DNA from: Pseudorhodoferax soli
Lineage (GTDB): Bacteria > Pseudomonadota > Gammaproteobacteria > Burkholderiales > Burkholderiaceae_C
DNA length: 64,000 bases
NCBI RefSeq assembly: GCF_003337555.1
Contig: NZ_QPJK01000003.1
Coordinates: forward strand, 426,115-490,114
Reading direction: 5' to 3'
Below the pieces are notes generated by a model. It was not told the origin of the DNA. It was given only the letters and a program-made list of their open reading frames with translations, and ran no database searches. The translations under genes and the position numbers were made by a program. Positions 42,628 through 50,427 of this stretch are shown piece after piece. The first letter of the stretch is position 1. Each line of letters begins with the position of its first letter.

Positions 42628-43281
42628 TCAGTTGCGCAAGCCGCCCAGGCGCTGGCGCGCCCGCTGCAGGAAGCCCAGGGGCGGCGCCGGTGCCGCCTTG
42701 GACTTCTTCGGCCCGGTGGGCGAGATGTCGATGCAGCCGTCCGCCGCCAGCCTGGCGTGCAGCGCGTCGCCCCGCTTCAGCGCCTCGAAGCGCCGTGCAG
42801 AAACCACGTCGGCCTGCACATGCTGGCGCAGCGCGCCCGACTTCAACAGCTTGCGCAAGGCCTGGTCCAGCGCCTCGCGCTCCGGGGCGAGCTCGGCGTA
42901 GACCAGAAGCAGGTTCAGCGCCCCGGTCTCGGCGTCCTCGCCCAGCAGGAAGGCCCGCTGCACCGAAGCGCGGAATTTGGACTGCAGCATTGCACGCAGC
43001 GGCTCGGCGCCGGCAAAGGACTTGAGCGCGATGCGGCGCAGCTCGGGGTAGAACACGAAGCCCTGGTTGATGCCCACGGTCTCGGGCTGCCCTTCCCTGG
43101 CCTCGCCGCGCAGCAGCACGCCGTTGTCGAGCAGGTGGGCCAATGTCTCCTGCACCTGGGGCAGCTCGAGCTTGCACGCCTTGGCCAGGTCGGCAGCGGC
43201 GAACTGCTTGCCGGGGTCGGCGAGCGTGCGCTGCAGCAGCTGTTGGACGGCGGGGGAAAGAAGGAAGTCGGCGGCACCCAT
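42628..43281 (-). CDS. Winged-helix protein with a degenerate nucleotidyltransferase-like domain
   Basis: A 217-residue protein. Residues about 5-65 form a winged helix (LADPGKQFAAADLAKACKLELPQVQETLAHL with a wing after it). The middle (ALKSFAGAEPLRAMLQSKFRASVQRAFLLG) looks like the nucleotidyltransferase fold fused to HTH domains in COG1708-type proteins. However, the GS...DxD catalytic residues are absent. A basic tail follows. It may be a DNA-binding regulator. I place the start at MGAADFLL, with MGNNGAMGAAD six codons upstream as the alternative. Confidence 0.55.
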   Translation of the reverse strand: MGAADFLLSPAVQQLLQRTLADPGKQFAAADLAKACKLELPQVQETLAHLLDNGVLLRGEAREGQPETVGINQGFVFYPELRRIALKSFAGAEPLRAMLQSKFRASVQRAFLLGEDAETGALNLLLVYAELAPEREALDQALRKLLKSGALRQHVQADVVSARRFEALKRGDALHARLAADGCIDISPTGPKKSKAAPAPPLGFLQRARQRLGGLRN

Positions 43282-43401
43282 CGCGCCATTGTTCCCCATG
43301 CGAGGGGTGTGAACGGCATCGGCACGATGCGGCGCCGTCCGACCGACGAGGTGCGCACGCCGTGCTATCACTGCGGCCCGACCCACCAGGAGGCCCACCG
43401 C

Positions 43402-43782
43402 ATGAAGTTCGCGTGTTCTGTCCTTGTCTGCGCCGGCCTGGCCTGCGCCCCAGCCTTGGCCGACGAGCCGTCCGAGACCGCCCTGTCGGCCGCCGCGCGT
43501 GCCAAGACCAGCGCCAGCTGCCGCAGCGGCGACAGCGGCTTCTTCCGCGACCAGGGCCTGGGCATGAAGCTGGCCAGCAAGCTCAAGTTCCGCAAGAAGC
43601 TGCTGTCCGAGCAGATCGACGCGCGCGTGAGCAATGGCGTGGCCACGCTGTCCGGTGGCGTCTCCAGCCCGCAGCTCATCGTGCTGGCACTGAACATCGC
43701 GGCAGAGGTCGAGGGCGTGCACTGCATCCACAATTTCCTGCGCGTGGGTCCGCCCACGCCGGCCCCCGAGCCGATGCGCTGA
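43402..43782 (+). CDS. Exported BON-domain protein
   Basis: A 126-residue protein with signal peptide MKFACSVLVCAGLACAPALA and one BON domain (about 55-115: LSEQIDARVSNGVATLSGGV...HNFLRVG). BON modules bind phospholipids and occur in envelope-maintenance proteins such as OsmY. AGGAGG precedes the ATG. Two conserved-looking cysteines (Cys in SASCRSG and VHCIHNF) could form a disulfide in the periplasm. It is convergent with the following lipoprotein gene, with a 3-base gap. Confidence 0.85.
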   Translation: MKFACSVLVCAGLACAPALADEPSETALSAAARAKTSASCRSGDSGFFRDQGLGMKLASKLKFRKKLLSEQIDARVSNGVATLSGGVSSPQLIVLALNIAAEVEGVHCIHNFLRVGPPTPAPEPMR

Positions 43783-43785
43783 AGC

Positions 43786-44346
43786 TCAGCCCCCGTCGAT
43801 GTCCTTGAGCATGGCCGCGCAGATGCTGGCCAGCTGCTTGTCCGTCATGGCCGAGAAGATGCCTTGCCAGGCGCTGCTGGAGGTGCTGTAGCTGCGCTGC
43901 CCCGCGGCGGTGCGGCCCGGGCCCACGTAGAAGGCGGCGTCGGCGTTCACATAGGCGTTGCCCGTCATCGCGCCCAGGCCGTAACGCGCGCCCGTGCTGA
44001 GGTAGCGGTAGTCCTTCACCTGCACCACCACCAGCGTGCTGCCGGCCGGCGTGCTTTGTGGCTCGTTCTCCAGGTACTGGAACTGCTTGCCCGCCGCCTT
44101 CGCAGCCTCGGCCATGGCGTCGCGCCAGGCGCCGCGCAGGGCCTGCCAGTCCGAGGACCGGGCCAGCTCCGGGCTGGCCGCGCGCACCACCAGCGTCACG
44201 CCGCCCTGCGCGCGCGCCGGCACCTGCAAGGCACTGGCGCCGCCACCGCCTGGGCGCTCGACGTTCGCGGCGCAACCGGCCAGGGCCACGCACAAGGCCC
44301 ATGCCGGCGGGCGCAGCCAGGAGGAGGAAAGGCGGGGTGTTTTCAT
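43786..44346 (-). CDS. DUF4410-like lipoprotein
   Basis: A 186-residue exported protein. The N-terminus has a hydrophobic stretch ending WALCVALAGCAA, giving a lipobox Cys at about residue 25. The C-terminal domain (GARYGLGAMTGNAYVNADAAFYVGPG...) resembles DUF4410 envelope lipoproteins of unknown role. Start MKTPRLSSSW. It lies beside the aryl polyene cluster edge but shares no obvious link with pigment genes. Confidence 0.7.
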   Translation of the reverse strand: MKTPRLSSSWLRPPAWALCVALAGCAANVERPGGGGASALQVPARAQGGVTLVVRAASPELARSSDWQALRGAWRDAMAEAAKAAGKQFQYLENEPQSTPAGSTLVVVQVKDYRYLSTGARYGLGAMTGNAYVNADAAFYVGPGRTAAGQRSYSTSSSAWQGIFSAMTDKQLASICAAMLKDIDGG

Positions 44347-44430
44347 GCGCCGCACTCTAGCGGCGGTGCCGGCACAGCCCTGTCGGACAGCGCCGGGACC
44401 TGGTGGCACCGGCGTGACGGTGCATGCGGC

Positions 44431-45786
44431 TCACTTCACCTGCTGGATCGTCTCGCCGGCCAGCAGGCCATGGTCCTGGATGTTGCCGCCACGCCGGCGC
44501 CAGCCGCGCCAGGTGCGCACGGGATGGCTCAGCGAGATCATGTAGTAGATCGCCTTGAACATGCGCAGCGGGCCCCACAGCGGCGTCTTGCCGTAGATGT
44601 CGCCGGCCAGCAGCGACATCAGCGCCTCCTTCACGCGGAAGGGGTTGGCCGGGTACATGAACATCTCGCGGATGGTCGGGTTGGTCACGCGGTAGATAAA
44701 CCACGAATACTCGCGCGGGCCCTTGCGCATCATGGCCTCGAAGGCCTGGCAGGCGGCCGGGTACGCGGCCGGCGCGTCCAGCGCCTTGGCGACGAGCTCT
44801 GCACCGTCGAATGCGCTGTGCATGGCCAGGTACACACCCGAAGAGAACATCGGGTCGATGAAGGTGAACGCATCGCCCAGCAACACGTAGCGCGGGCCGG
44901 TGGCGTGCGTGCTGCTGTACGAGAAGTTGCCGGTGGCGTGCACGGCATCGTCGACCAGCGTCGCGTCCTTGAGCCGGTCGGCCAGCTCCGGGGCCAGCGC
45001 GATGGTCTCGCGGAAGTACTGCTGCAGCGATTTGGCGCCCCGGGCCTTCAGGTAGTAGGCCCAGCAGACCGCGCCCACGCTGGTCGTGCCGTCGGCCAGC
45101 GGGATGAACCAGAACCAGCCATGCGGGAACCAGCAGATGCTGATGTTGCCCTCGCGCTTGCCCTCGAGCCGGCGCACGTTGCGAAAGTGGCCGAACAGCG
45201 CGGTGCTGTTGTGCGCGGTGTTCTTCTTCTTGCTGCCCAGTTGGTGGGCCAGCAGCGTGTCGCGGCCGCTGGCATCGACCACATAGCGCGCGCGGAACCG
45301 CCGCTGCGTGCCATCGGCCAGCTGGGCCTGCGCCGTGGCGCCGTCAGCGTCGAAGGCCACGCTGCGCACCTGGCAGCGCTCCAGCGTGCGCGCGCCGCAG
45401 GCGGCGGCGTTGCGGAACAGCAGCTCGTCCAGCTCCGAGCGGCGCACCTGCCAGGCGAACGGCATGTCCTTGTTGAAGGCATCGGCGAAGTCGACATAGC
45501 TGCAGTGCTCGTGCTCGGGCGAGACGAACTCGATGCCGTACTTGGGCATGCCGATGCGCTCGACCTGCTCGCGCACGCCGAGCCGGTCGAACAGCTGCAC
45601 GTTGGCCGGCAGCAGCGACTCGCCGATGTGAAAGCGCGGGTGCTGCTCCTTGTCGACCAGCAGCACGTCGCGGCCCTGGCGGGCCAGCAGCGTGGCGATG
45701 GTGGAGCCGGCCGGTCCGCCGCCGATCACCAGCACGTCGCAGGCATCGGTCGGCTCGGAAGTGGAAACAGAAGGTGACAACGGCAT
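44431..45786 (-). CDS. FAD-dependent halogenase-like oxidoreductase (first copy)
   Basis: A 451-residue flavoprotein of the tryptophan-halogenase/FAD monooxygenase family. The FAD fold is VLVIGGGPAGSTIA. The family motif WFWFIP (224-229) blocks ordinary monooxygenation, and a Lys in MPKYGIEF (Lys82) sits where phenol and pyrrole halogenases keep their catalytic lysine. HIGESLLPAN and LLGDAFTFIDPMFSSG are standard family segments. Relatives sit in xanthomonadin/aryl polyene clusters, where brominated pigments are known. It is divergent from the cluster operon. A TTG start seven codons upstream (45807) is less likely than this ATG. Confidence 0.82.
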   Translation of the reverse strand: MPLSPSVSTSEPTDACDVLVIGGGPAGSTIATLLARQGRDVLLVDKEQHPRFHIGESLLPANVQLFDRLGVREQVERIGMPKYGIEFVSPEHEHCSYVDFADAFNKDMPFAWQVRRSELDELLFRNAAACGARTLERCQVRSVAFDADGATAQAQLADGTQRRFRARYVVDASGRDTLLAHQLGSKKKNTAHNSTALFGHFRNVRRLEGKREGNISICWFPHGWFWFIPLADGTTSVGAVCWAYYLKARGAKSLQQYFRETIALAPELADRLKDATLVDDAVHATGNFSYSSTHATGPRYVLLGDAFTFIDPMFSSGVYLAMHSAFDGAELVAKALDAPAAYPAACQAFEAMMRKGPREYSWFIYRVTNPTIREMFMYPANPFRVKEALMSLLAGDIYGKTPLWGPLRMFKAIYYMISLSHPVRTWRGWRRRGGNIQDHGLLAGETIQQVK

Positions 45787-45875
45787 CGCTGCAAGGGGGC
45801 TGGGCAAAGGAGCGGGATCATAAGATGGTGTGTCGCCGCTTTGGCCAGGCCTGCAGCGCCGGCTCCCCTTTCCGT

Positions 45876-46172
45876 ATGACGGTTCTCCTGCTGCTGTTGC
45901 AACTCACCGTGGTCCTCGTCGCGGCGCGCCTGTGCGCCCTGGCGCTGCGTACGCTGGGCCAGCCCATGGTCGTCGGCGAGATGGTCCTGGATGCCGGCCT
46001 GATCACGCCCACCCTCTTCACCATGCTGCTGCTGATGGCGCTGGCCACCACGGCGCTGACCGGCCCGCTGCTGAACCTGCTGGGCGCCCGCCCCCCGGTG
46101 GCTATACTTCCCGCCCGCCACAGGGTTGCCGCAGGGCCGGCGCCAAGCCCTGTGCCGCCAACCGATCCGTGA
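45876..46172 (+). pseudogene. Cation/proton antiporter remnant with a large internal deletion
   Basis: A 98-codon open frame. It begins like a CPA2/KefB antiporter (LLLLQLTVVLVAARLCALALRTLGQPMVVGEM) and then jumps straight to what is normally the antiporter's far C-terminal membrane end (DAGLITPTLFTMLLLMALATTALTGPLL). The roughly 300 intervening residues of a normal protein are missing, but the frame is kept. It cannot transport. The stop is only four bases before the first ACP gene of the pigment operon, so translation of the scar may still feed that start. Confidence 0.72.
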
Positions 46173-46176
46173 CCGC

Positions 46177-46452
46177 ATGAACCCCACACAAACCGACCTG
46201 CAACGCGAAGTCGCGGCGCTCCTCGTCGAGGCGCTGAACCTCGAGATGGCGCCCGAGACCATCGATCCGGCCGCTCCGATCTACGGCGAGGGCCTGGGCC
46301 TGGACTCCATCGACATCCTCGAGGTGGCCCTGGTGGTGTCGCAGCGCTACGGGTTCCAGCTGCGCTCCGACGACGAAGACAACGTGCGCATCTTCGCCTC
46401 GCTGGCCAGCCTGGCCGAGCACATCGCCGCGCACCGCGCGCCCGCTGCCTGA
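46177..46452 (+). CDS. Aryl polyene acyl carrier protein
   Basis: A 91-residue ACP. The phosphopantetheine serine is Ser44 in GEGLGLDSIDILEVAL, in the helix II position typical of aryl polyene and xanthomonadin ACPs. The C-terminal helix is VRIFASLASLAEHI. It carries the starter or growing polyene for the KS, KR and DH enzymes of this cluster. It is first in the plus-strand operon, four bases after the antiporter scar. The second ACP of the cluster is at 60383-60628. Confidence 0.9.
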   Translation: MNPTQTDLQREVAALLVEALNLEMAPETIDPAAPIYGEGLGLDSIDILEVALVVSQRYGFQLRSDDEDNVRIFASLASLAEHIAAHRAPAA

Positions 46453-46465
46453 GAGGCGCGGCACC

Positions 46466-47143
46466 ATGCCGCGCGCCTTGTCCATGCCCGTTCGCATCGT
46501 GGCCGTGCTGTCGCTCAGCCTGGCCTATATCGCCGCATCGCACTGGCTCATGACGGCCGCCCCGGCGACGCCCTGGAACGCGGTGCTGGTGCTGGCCCCC
46601 ATGCTGCTGACCATCGCCTGGGGCGCCTGGCGCGGCGGCCAGCGGCCGCTGGCCGCGCTGAGCGCGCTGTCGGTGGTGGCCCTGTGCGTGCAGGCCAGGC
46701 TGCCCAAGCCGCTCTCCACCCAGGTGCTGTACCTCGTCCAGCACGTGGGCATCAACCTGTTCCTGGCGGTTGGCTTCGGCGGCACGCTGCGCGCGGGCCA
46801 GCAGGCGCTGATCACCACGCTGGCCGCGCGCGTGCACCGCCAGTTCACGCCCGACATGGCGGCCTACACGCGCAAGCTCACCCTCGCCTGGACCGTCTAT
46901 TTCGTCGCCATGGCGCTGCTGTCGCTGGGCCTGTATGCCTTCGCGCGCTTCGAGACCTGGGCGCTGTTCGCCAACGTGCTGACGCCGCTGGCTGTGGCCA
47001 CCATGTTCGGCGGCGAGTACTGGCTGCGCTACCGGCTGCACCCAGAATTCGAACGCGCCAGCCTGGTCGACGCCATCCGCAGCTACATGCATGGCGACAA
47101 ACCGGGCGCCGTGGCGCAGCACCGGCCCGATAACCGACCATGA
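46466..47143 (+). CDS. COG4648-type membrane protein of the aryl polyene cluster (ApeG-like)
   Basis: A 225-residue inner-membrane protein with five to six hydrophobic helices. Such proteins are constant members of aryl polyene clusters, with no known reaction. The final helix region ends in YWLRYRLHPEFERASLVDAIRSYM, which is strongly conserved-looking. It lies 14 bases after the ACP and overlaps the AMP-ligase start (ATGA). The first Met has a GAGAGG upstream; MPVRIVAVL six codons later is an alternative. Confidence 0.82.
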   Translation: MPRALSMPVRIVAVLSLSLAYIAASHWLMTAAPATPWNAVLVLAPMLLTIAWGAWRGGQRPLAALSALSVVALCVQARLPKPLSTQVLYLVQHVGINLFLAVGFGGTLRAGQQALITTLAARVHRQFTPDMAAYTRKLTLAWTVYFVAMALLSLGLYAFARFETWALFANVLTPLAVATMFGGEYWLRYRLHPEFERASLVDAIRSYMHGDKPGAVAQHRPDNRP

Positions 47144-48504
47144 CGCAGGCCGCGCTGATCTTCGGATCGGACCTGGACGCGCCCATCGCCTGGCGCGCCG
47201 GTGCACCGATCGCGCGGCGCCGCTACCTGGCCGACGTGCAGGCCCTGGCCGCGCGGCTGCCGGCCGAGGGCGCGATGCTGAACCTTTCGGGCGACCGCTA
47301 CCGCTTCGCCGTGGGCCTGGGCGCGGCCATGCTGCGCGGCCAGCCCAACCTGATGCCGCCCAACCACCAGCGCGAGACCGTGGCGCGGCTGCAAAGCCTC
47401 ATCCCGCAGGCCTACGCGCTGGTCGACGCCACGGGCGACGAGGTCGCGCTGCCGCAGGTGCGCTATACCGATGCAGCCGATGCCACGGCACCGGTGGACA
47501 GCCAACCGCCCGCCCTGCCGCGGGCGCAGCTGGCCGCCCACGTGCTGACCTCGGGCTCCACCGGCCAGCCCGTGCCGCACCCCAAGCGCTGGGGCCCTCT
47601 CGTGGACTGCACCGTGGCCGGCGCGCAGCGCCTGGCCGAGCACCTGGGGCGGCCCGATCTCGAGGGCCTGAGCCTCGTGGCCACGGTGCCGCCGCAGCAC
47701 ATGTACGGCTTCGAATCCACCGTGCTGATCGCCATGCTGGGCGGCGCAGCCTTCGATGCCGAGCGGCCGTTCTATCCCGCCGACATCGCCGCCGCGCTGG
47801 CCCGGCTGCCGCGCCCCCGCATGCTGGTGACCACGCCCTTCCACCTGCGCATGCTGCTGGAAGCCGGCATCGCGCTGCCCACTGTCGACCTGATCCTGAG
47901 CGCCACGGCGCCGCTGTCGCCGCAGCTCGCCGCCCGCGCCGAGGCCGCCTTGCAAGGCCAGCTGGTCGAGATCTACGGCTGCACCGAGGCCGGCCAGGTC
48001 GCCACGCGCCGCACCACCGACGGCCCGGAATGGCGCACCTACGCGGGCCTGGCCCTGTCGGGCGACGGCGAGCAGAGCCAGGTACTGGGCGGCCACGTGG
48101 TCGTGCCGACGCCGCTGGCCGACATCCTCGAAGTGCTGGAGCCGAGCCGCTTCCGGCTGCTGGGCCGCTCCAACGACCTCATCAATATCGCCGGCAAGCG
48201 CAACTCGCGGGCGCACCTCAATTTCCACCTCAACAGCACGCCCGGCGTGGCCGACGGCGCGTTCTGGCTGCCGCCCGACGCGGCCGACGGCACGGTCGCG
48301 CGGCTGGTGGTCTTCGTGGTCGCCCCCGGCCTCTCGCAGGCGGCGCTGCACGAGGCCGTGCTGGCCGGCCTGCGCCCGCGTGTGGATCCGGTGTTCCTGC
48401 CGCGCCGCATCGTGGCCGTGCCGGCGCTGCCACGCGAGCCCTCCACCGGCAAGCTGCCGGCCATCGCTTTCGGCGCCTGGGCGCAGCGCCAGCTGGCCGC
48501 ATGA
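47140..48504 (+). CDS. AMP-dependent acyl-ligase loading the aryl starter (ApeH/XanA2-like)
   Basis: A 454-residue adenylating enzyme, short for the ANL superfamily as is normal for ApeH. The phosphate loop is VLTSGSTGQPVPHPKRW. The adenine site follows in EIYGCTEAGQVATRR, and the hinge with catalytic region is in FRLLGRSNDLINIAGKRNS. In characterised aryl polyene pathways it activates 3- or 4-hydroxybenzoate and loads it on an ACP. Start and stop overlap neighbours by four bases each. Confidence 0.88.
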   Translation: MTQAALIFGSDLDAPIAWRAGAPIARRRYLADVQALAARLPAEGAMLNLSGDRYRFAVGLGAAMLRGQPNLMPPNHQRETVARLQSLIPQAYALVDATGDEVALPQVRYTDAADATAPVDSQPPALPRAQLAAHVLTSGSTGQPVPHPKRWGPLVDCTVAGAQRLAEHLGRPDLEGLSLVATVPPQHMYGFESTVLIAMLGGAAFDAERPFYPADIAAALARLPRPRMLVTTPFHLRMLLEAGIALPTVDLILSATAPLSPQLAARAEAALQGQLVEIYGCTEAGQVATRRTTDGPEWRTYAGLALSGDGEQSQVLGGHVVVPTPLADILEVLEPSRFRLLGRSNDLINIAGKRNSRAHLNFHLNSTPGVADGAFWLPPDAADGTVARLVVFVVAPGLSQAALHEAVLAGLRPRVDPVFLPRRIVAVPALPREPSTGKLPAIAFGAWAQRQLAA

Positions 48505-48830
48505 CGGACGCCGCCACGCCGCGCAGCCTGGCGCTGCACATCCCGGCCGACCACCCGGCCTTCGCCGGCCATTTCCCGGGGCAGCCCCTGTTGCCGGGCG
48601 TGGCGCTGCTGGCCGCGGTGCTGGAGGCCGTGCTGGCCGACGCGGCCCTGGCGGCGCGCGTCGGGCCCGCACCGCGCCTGGGCCATGCCAAGTTCCTGGC
48701 GCCCGTGCGGCCCGGTGCGCAGCTGGAGATCCGGCTGGACGGCAGCAGCCGCGGCCTGCGCTTCGAGGTGCGCGATCTGTCCGTGGGCGCGCGCGTGGCG
48801 GCCAGCGGCCTGTTCGAGGTCGCGCCATGA
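48501..48830 (+). CDS. ApeI/FabZ-like 3-hydroxyacyl-ACP dehydratase
   Basis: A 109-residue single hot-dog domain protein. AFAGHFPGQPLLPGVALL is the FabZ-like catalytic segment, with His24. The usual acidic partner is not evident in this chain, matching ApeI proteins that work with ApeP as a heteromer. It introduces the double bonds of the polyene. ATGA overlaps link it to the ligase before it and the acyltransferase after it. Confidence 0.82.
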   Translation: MTDAATPRSLALHIPADHPAFAGHFPGQPLLPGVALLAAVLEAVLADAALAARVGPAPRLGHAKFLAPVRPGAQLEIRLDGSSRGLRFEVRDLSVGARVAASGLFEVAP

Positions 48831-49852
48831 GCGAAACGCAGAACCGTCCCAGGCAAGCGCGCCCGCCCTCAGGCGGCAGCGAAGCCCGCACGGCGGCCAG
48901 CACGGCGGCCACGTCCCCCGCCCCCCCGGCCGACTGGGCGACCCAGCGCGAGCGCAGCAACCTGTGGGTGCTGCGGCTGATGGGCGCCATCGCGGTGTAC
49001 GCCGGACGCCCGCTGGCGCGGCTGGTGCTGCATCCCATCACGCTGTACTTCCTGCTGGCCAACGGCCCGGCACGGCGCGCCTCGCGCGCCTACCTGGCGC
49101 GCGCGCTGCAGCGCCCGGCCGGTTGGCGCGACAGCTACCGCCACATCCACAGCTTCGCCGCCACGGTCCTGGACCGCGTCTACTTCCTGCAGGACCGGCT
49201 GGCGCAGTTCCAGATCGACAGCCGCAACGTGCCCGCGGTCGAGGCCGTGCTGGCCGAGGGCCAGGGCGTGATGCTGCTGGGTGCGCACGTGGGCAGTTTC
49301 GAGGCCTTGCGCGCCGGCGCGCAGAGCGTAGGCACGCGCGCCGCCATGCTCATGTACGAGGACAACGCCCGCCTCATCACCGCCACGCTGCGCGCCATCG
49401 CGCCCGATGTGCAGCTGCACACCATCGCCCTGGGCCGGCCCGGCGCCATGCTCGCGCTGCGCCGCTGGCTGGACGGTGGCGGCATGGCGGGCCTGCTGGC
49501 CGACCGCACGCTGCCCGGCCATTCGGGCCGCTCGCGCACGCTGATGCTGCCCTTCCTCGGCCAGCCGGCACCCTTCTCCGACGGCCCGCTGCGGCTGGCC
49601 GCGCTGCTGCGCCAGCGCGTGTTCTTCATGGCGGGGCTTTACCACGGCGGTGCGCGCTACAGCCTGCGCTTCGAGCCGCTGGCCGACTTCCGCGCCACCG
49701 CCGGCCCGGCGCTGGAGGCCGAGGTCGAGGCCGCGCTGCAGCGCTATGTGGCGCTGCTGGAATCCATTTGCCGCGAAGCGCCGTACAACTGGTTCAACTT
49801 CTATGATTTCTGGGCGAGCGATGCCGCATCCACTTCCGCCACACCGGATTGA
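48827..49852 (+). CDS. HtrB/LpxL-family lipid acyltransferase
   Basis: A 341-residue membrane-associated acyltransferase. The HX4E catalytic motif is in LLGAHVGSFEALRAG, followed by MLMYEDNARL, LADRTLPGHSG and a terminal APYNWFNFYDFW typical of the LpxL group. An N-terminal hydrophobic helix (about 45-75) anchors it. In aryl polyene clusters such enzymes are thought to attach the polyene to a lipid or glycolipid carrier for envelope insertion. The first 30 residues are disordered. Confidence 0.85.
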   Translation: MSETQNRPRQARPPSGGSEARTAASTAATSPAPPADWATQRERSNLWVLRLMGAIAVYAGRPLARLVLHPITLYFLLANGPARRASRAYLARALQRPAGWRDSYRHIHSFAATVLDRVYFLQDRLAQFQIDSRNVPAVEAVLAEGQGVMLLGAHVGSFEALRAGAQSVGTRAAMLMYEDNARLITATLRAIAPDVQLHTIALGRPGAMLALRRWLDGGGMAGLLADRTLPGHSGRSRTLMLPFLGQPAPFSDGPLRLAALLRQRVFFMAGLYHGGARYSLRFEPLADFRATAGPALEAEVEAALQRYVALLESICREAPYNWFNFYDFWASDAASTSATPD

Positions 49853-50408
49853 ACGCCGGGGCCTGTTGCTGGCGCTGGCCCTGTTGCCGCTGGCGGCACA
49901 CGCCCAGGTCTTCGACCTCGCGCAGCTGATGCGCCTGTTGGCCCAGGTGCAGTCGGGCCAGGCCACGTTCACCGAGCAGCGCCACTCCAGCGTGCTCGAC
50001 CGGCCGGTCGAAAGCACGGGCCGGCTGTCGTTCCAGGCGCCGGACCGCTTCACGCGCGAGACGCTGAAGCCGCGCAGCGAGAGCATCAGCGTGGTCGGCA
50101 ACGAGGTCACGCTGCGCCAGGGCAGCCGCAGCCGCACCGTGCAGCTGGACAGCGTGCCCGAGGCCGCCGTGATTGTCGAAGCCATCCGCGGCACGCTGAC
50201 CGGCAACCGCGAGGCCATCGACCGCCATTTCGAGGCCCAGGTCGGCGGCGGGCCGAACGGCTGGCAGCTGCTGCTGGCGCCGCGTGACGCCGGCCTGCGC
50301 AAGCTCGTCGTGCAGGTCGCGATCCAGGGCCGGCAGTCTGCGCCGCGCGAGATCACCATCTCCATGGCCGACGGCGATTACTCCATCATGCGGATCACAC
50401 CGCAATGA
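49821..50408 (+). CDS. LolA-like outer-membrane carrier protein
   Basis: A 195-residue exported protein with signal peptide (GLLLALALLPLAAHAQVF). It has a LolA-type fold with LAQVQSGQATFTEQRHSSVLDRPVESTGRLSF and FTRETLKP. Within aryl polyene clusters these chaperones are believed to shuttle the pigment across the periplasm, paired with the MMPL exporter that follows. The ATG overlaps the acyltransferase 3' end by 32 bases. Confidence 0.85.
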   Translation: MPHPLPPHRIERRGLLLALALLPLAAHAQVFDLAQLMRLLAQVQSGQATFTEQRHSSVLDRPVESTGRLSFQAPDRFTRETLKPRSESISVVGNEVTLRQGSRSRTVQLDSVPEAAVIVEAIRGTLTGNREAIDRHFEAQVGGGPNGWQLLLAPRDAGLRKLVVQVAIQGRQSAPREITISMADGDYSIMRITPQ

Positions 50409-50427
50409 GCGCACAGGCCCCGTGCTG

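Noticed and set aside
48827-50408. Possible fusion of the acyltransferase and LolA-like protein
   Set aside because: The two frames overlap by 32 bases in different phases, and the second has a clear signal peptide, so they are separate proteins.
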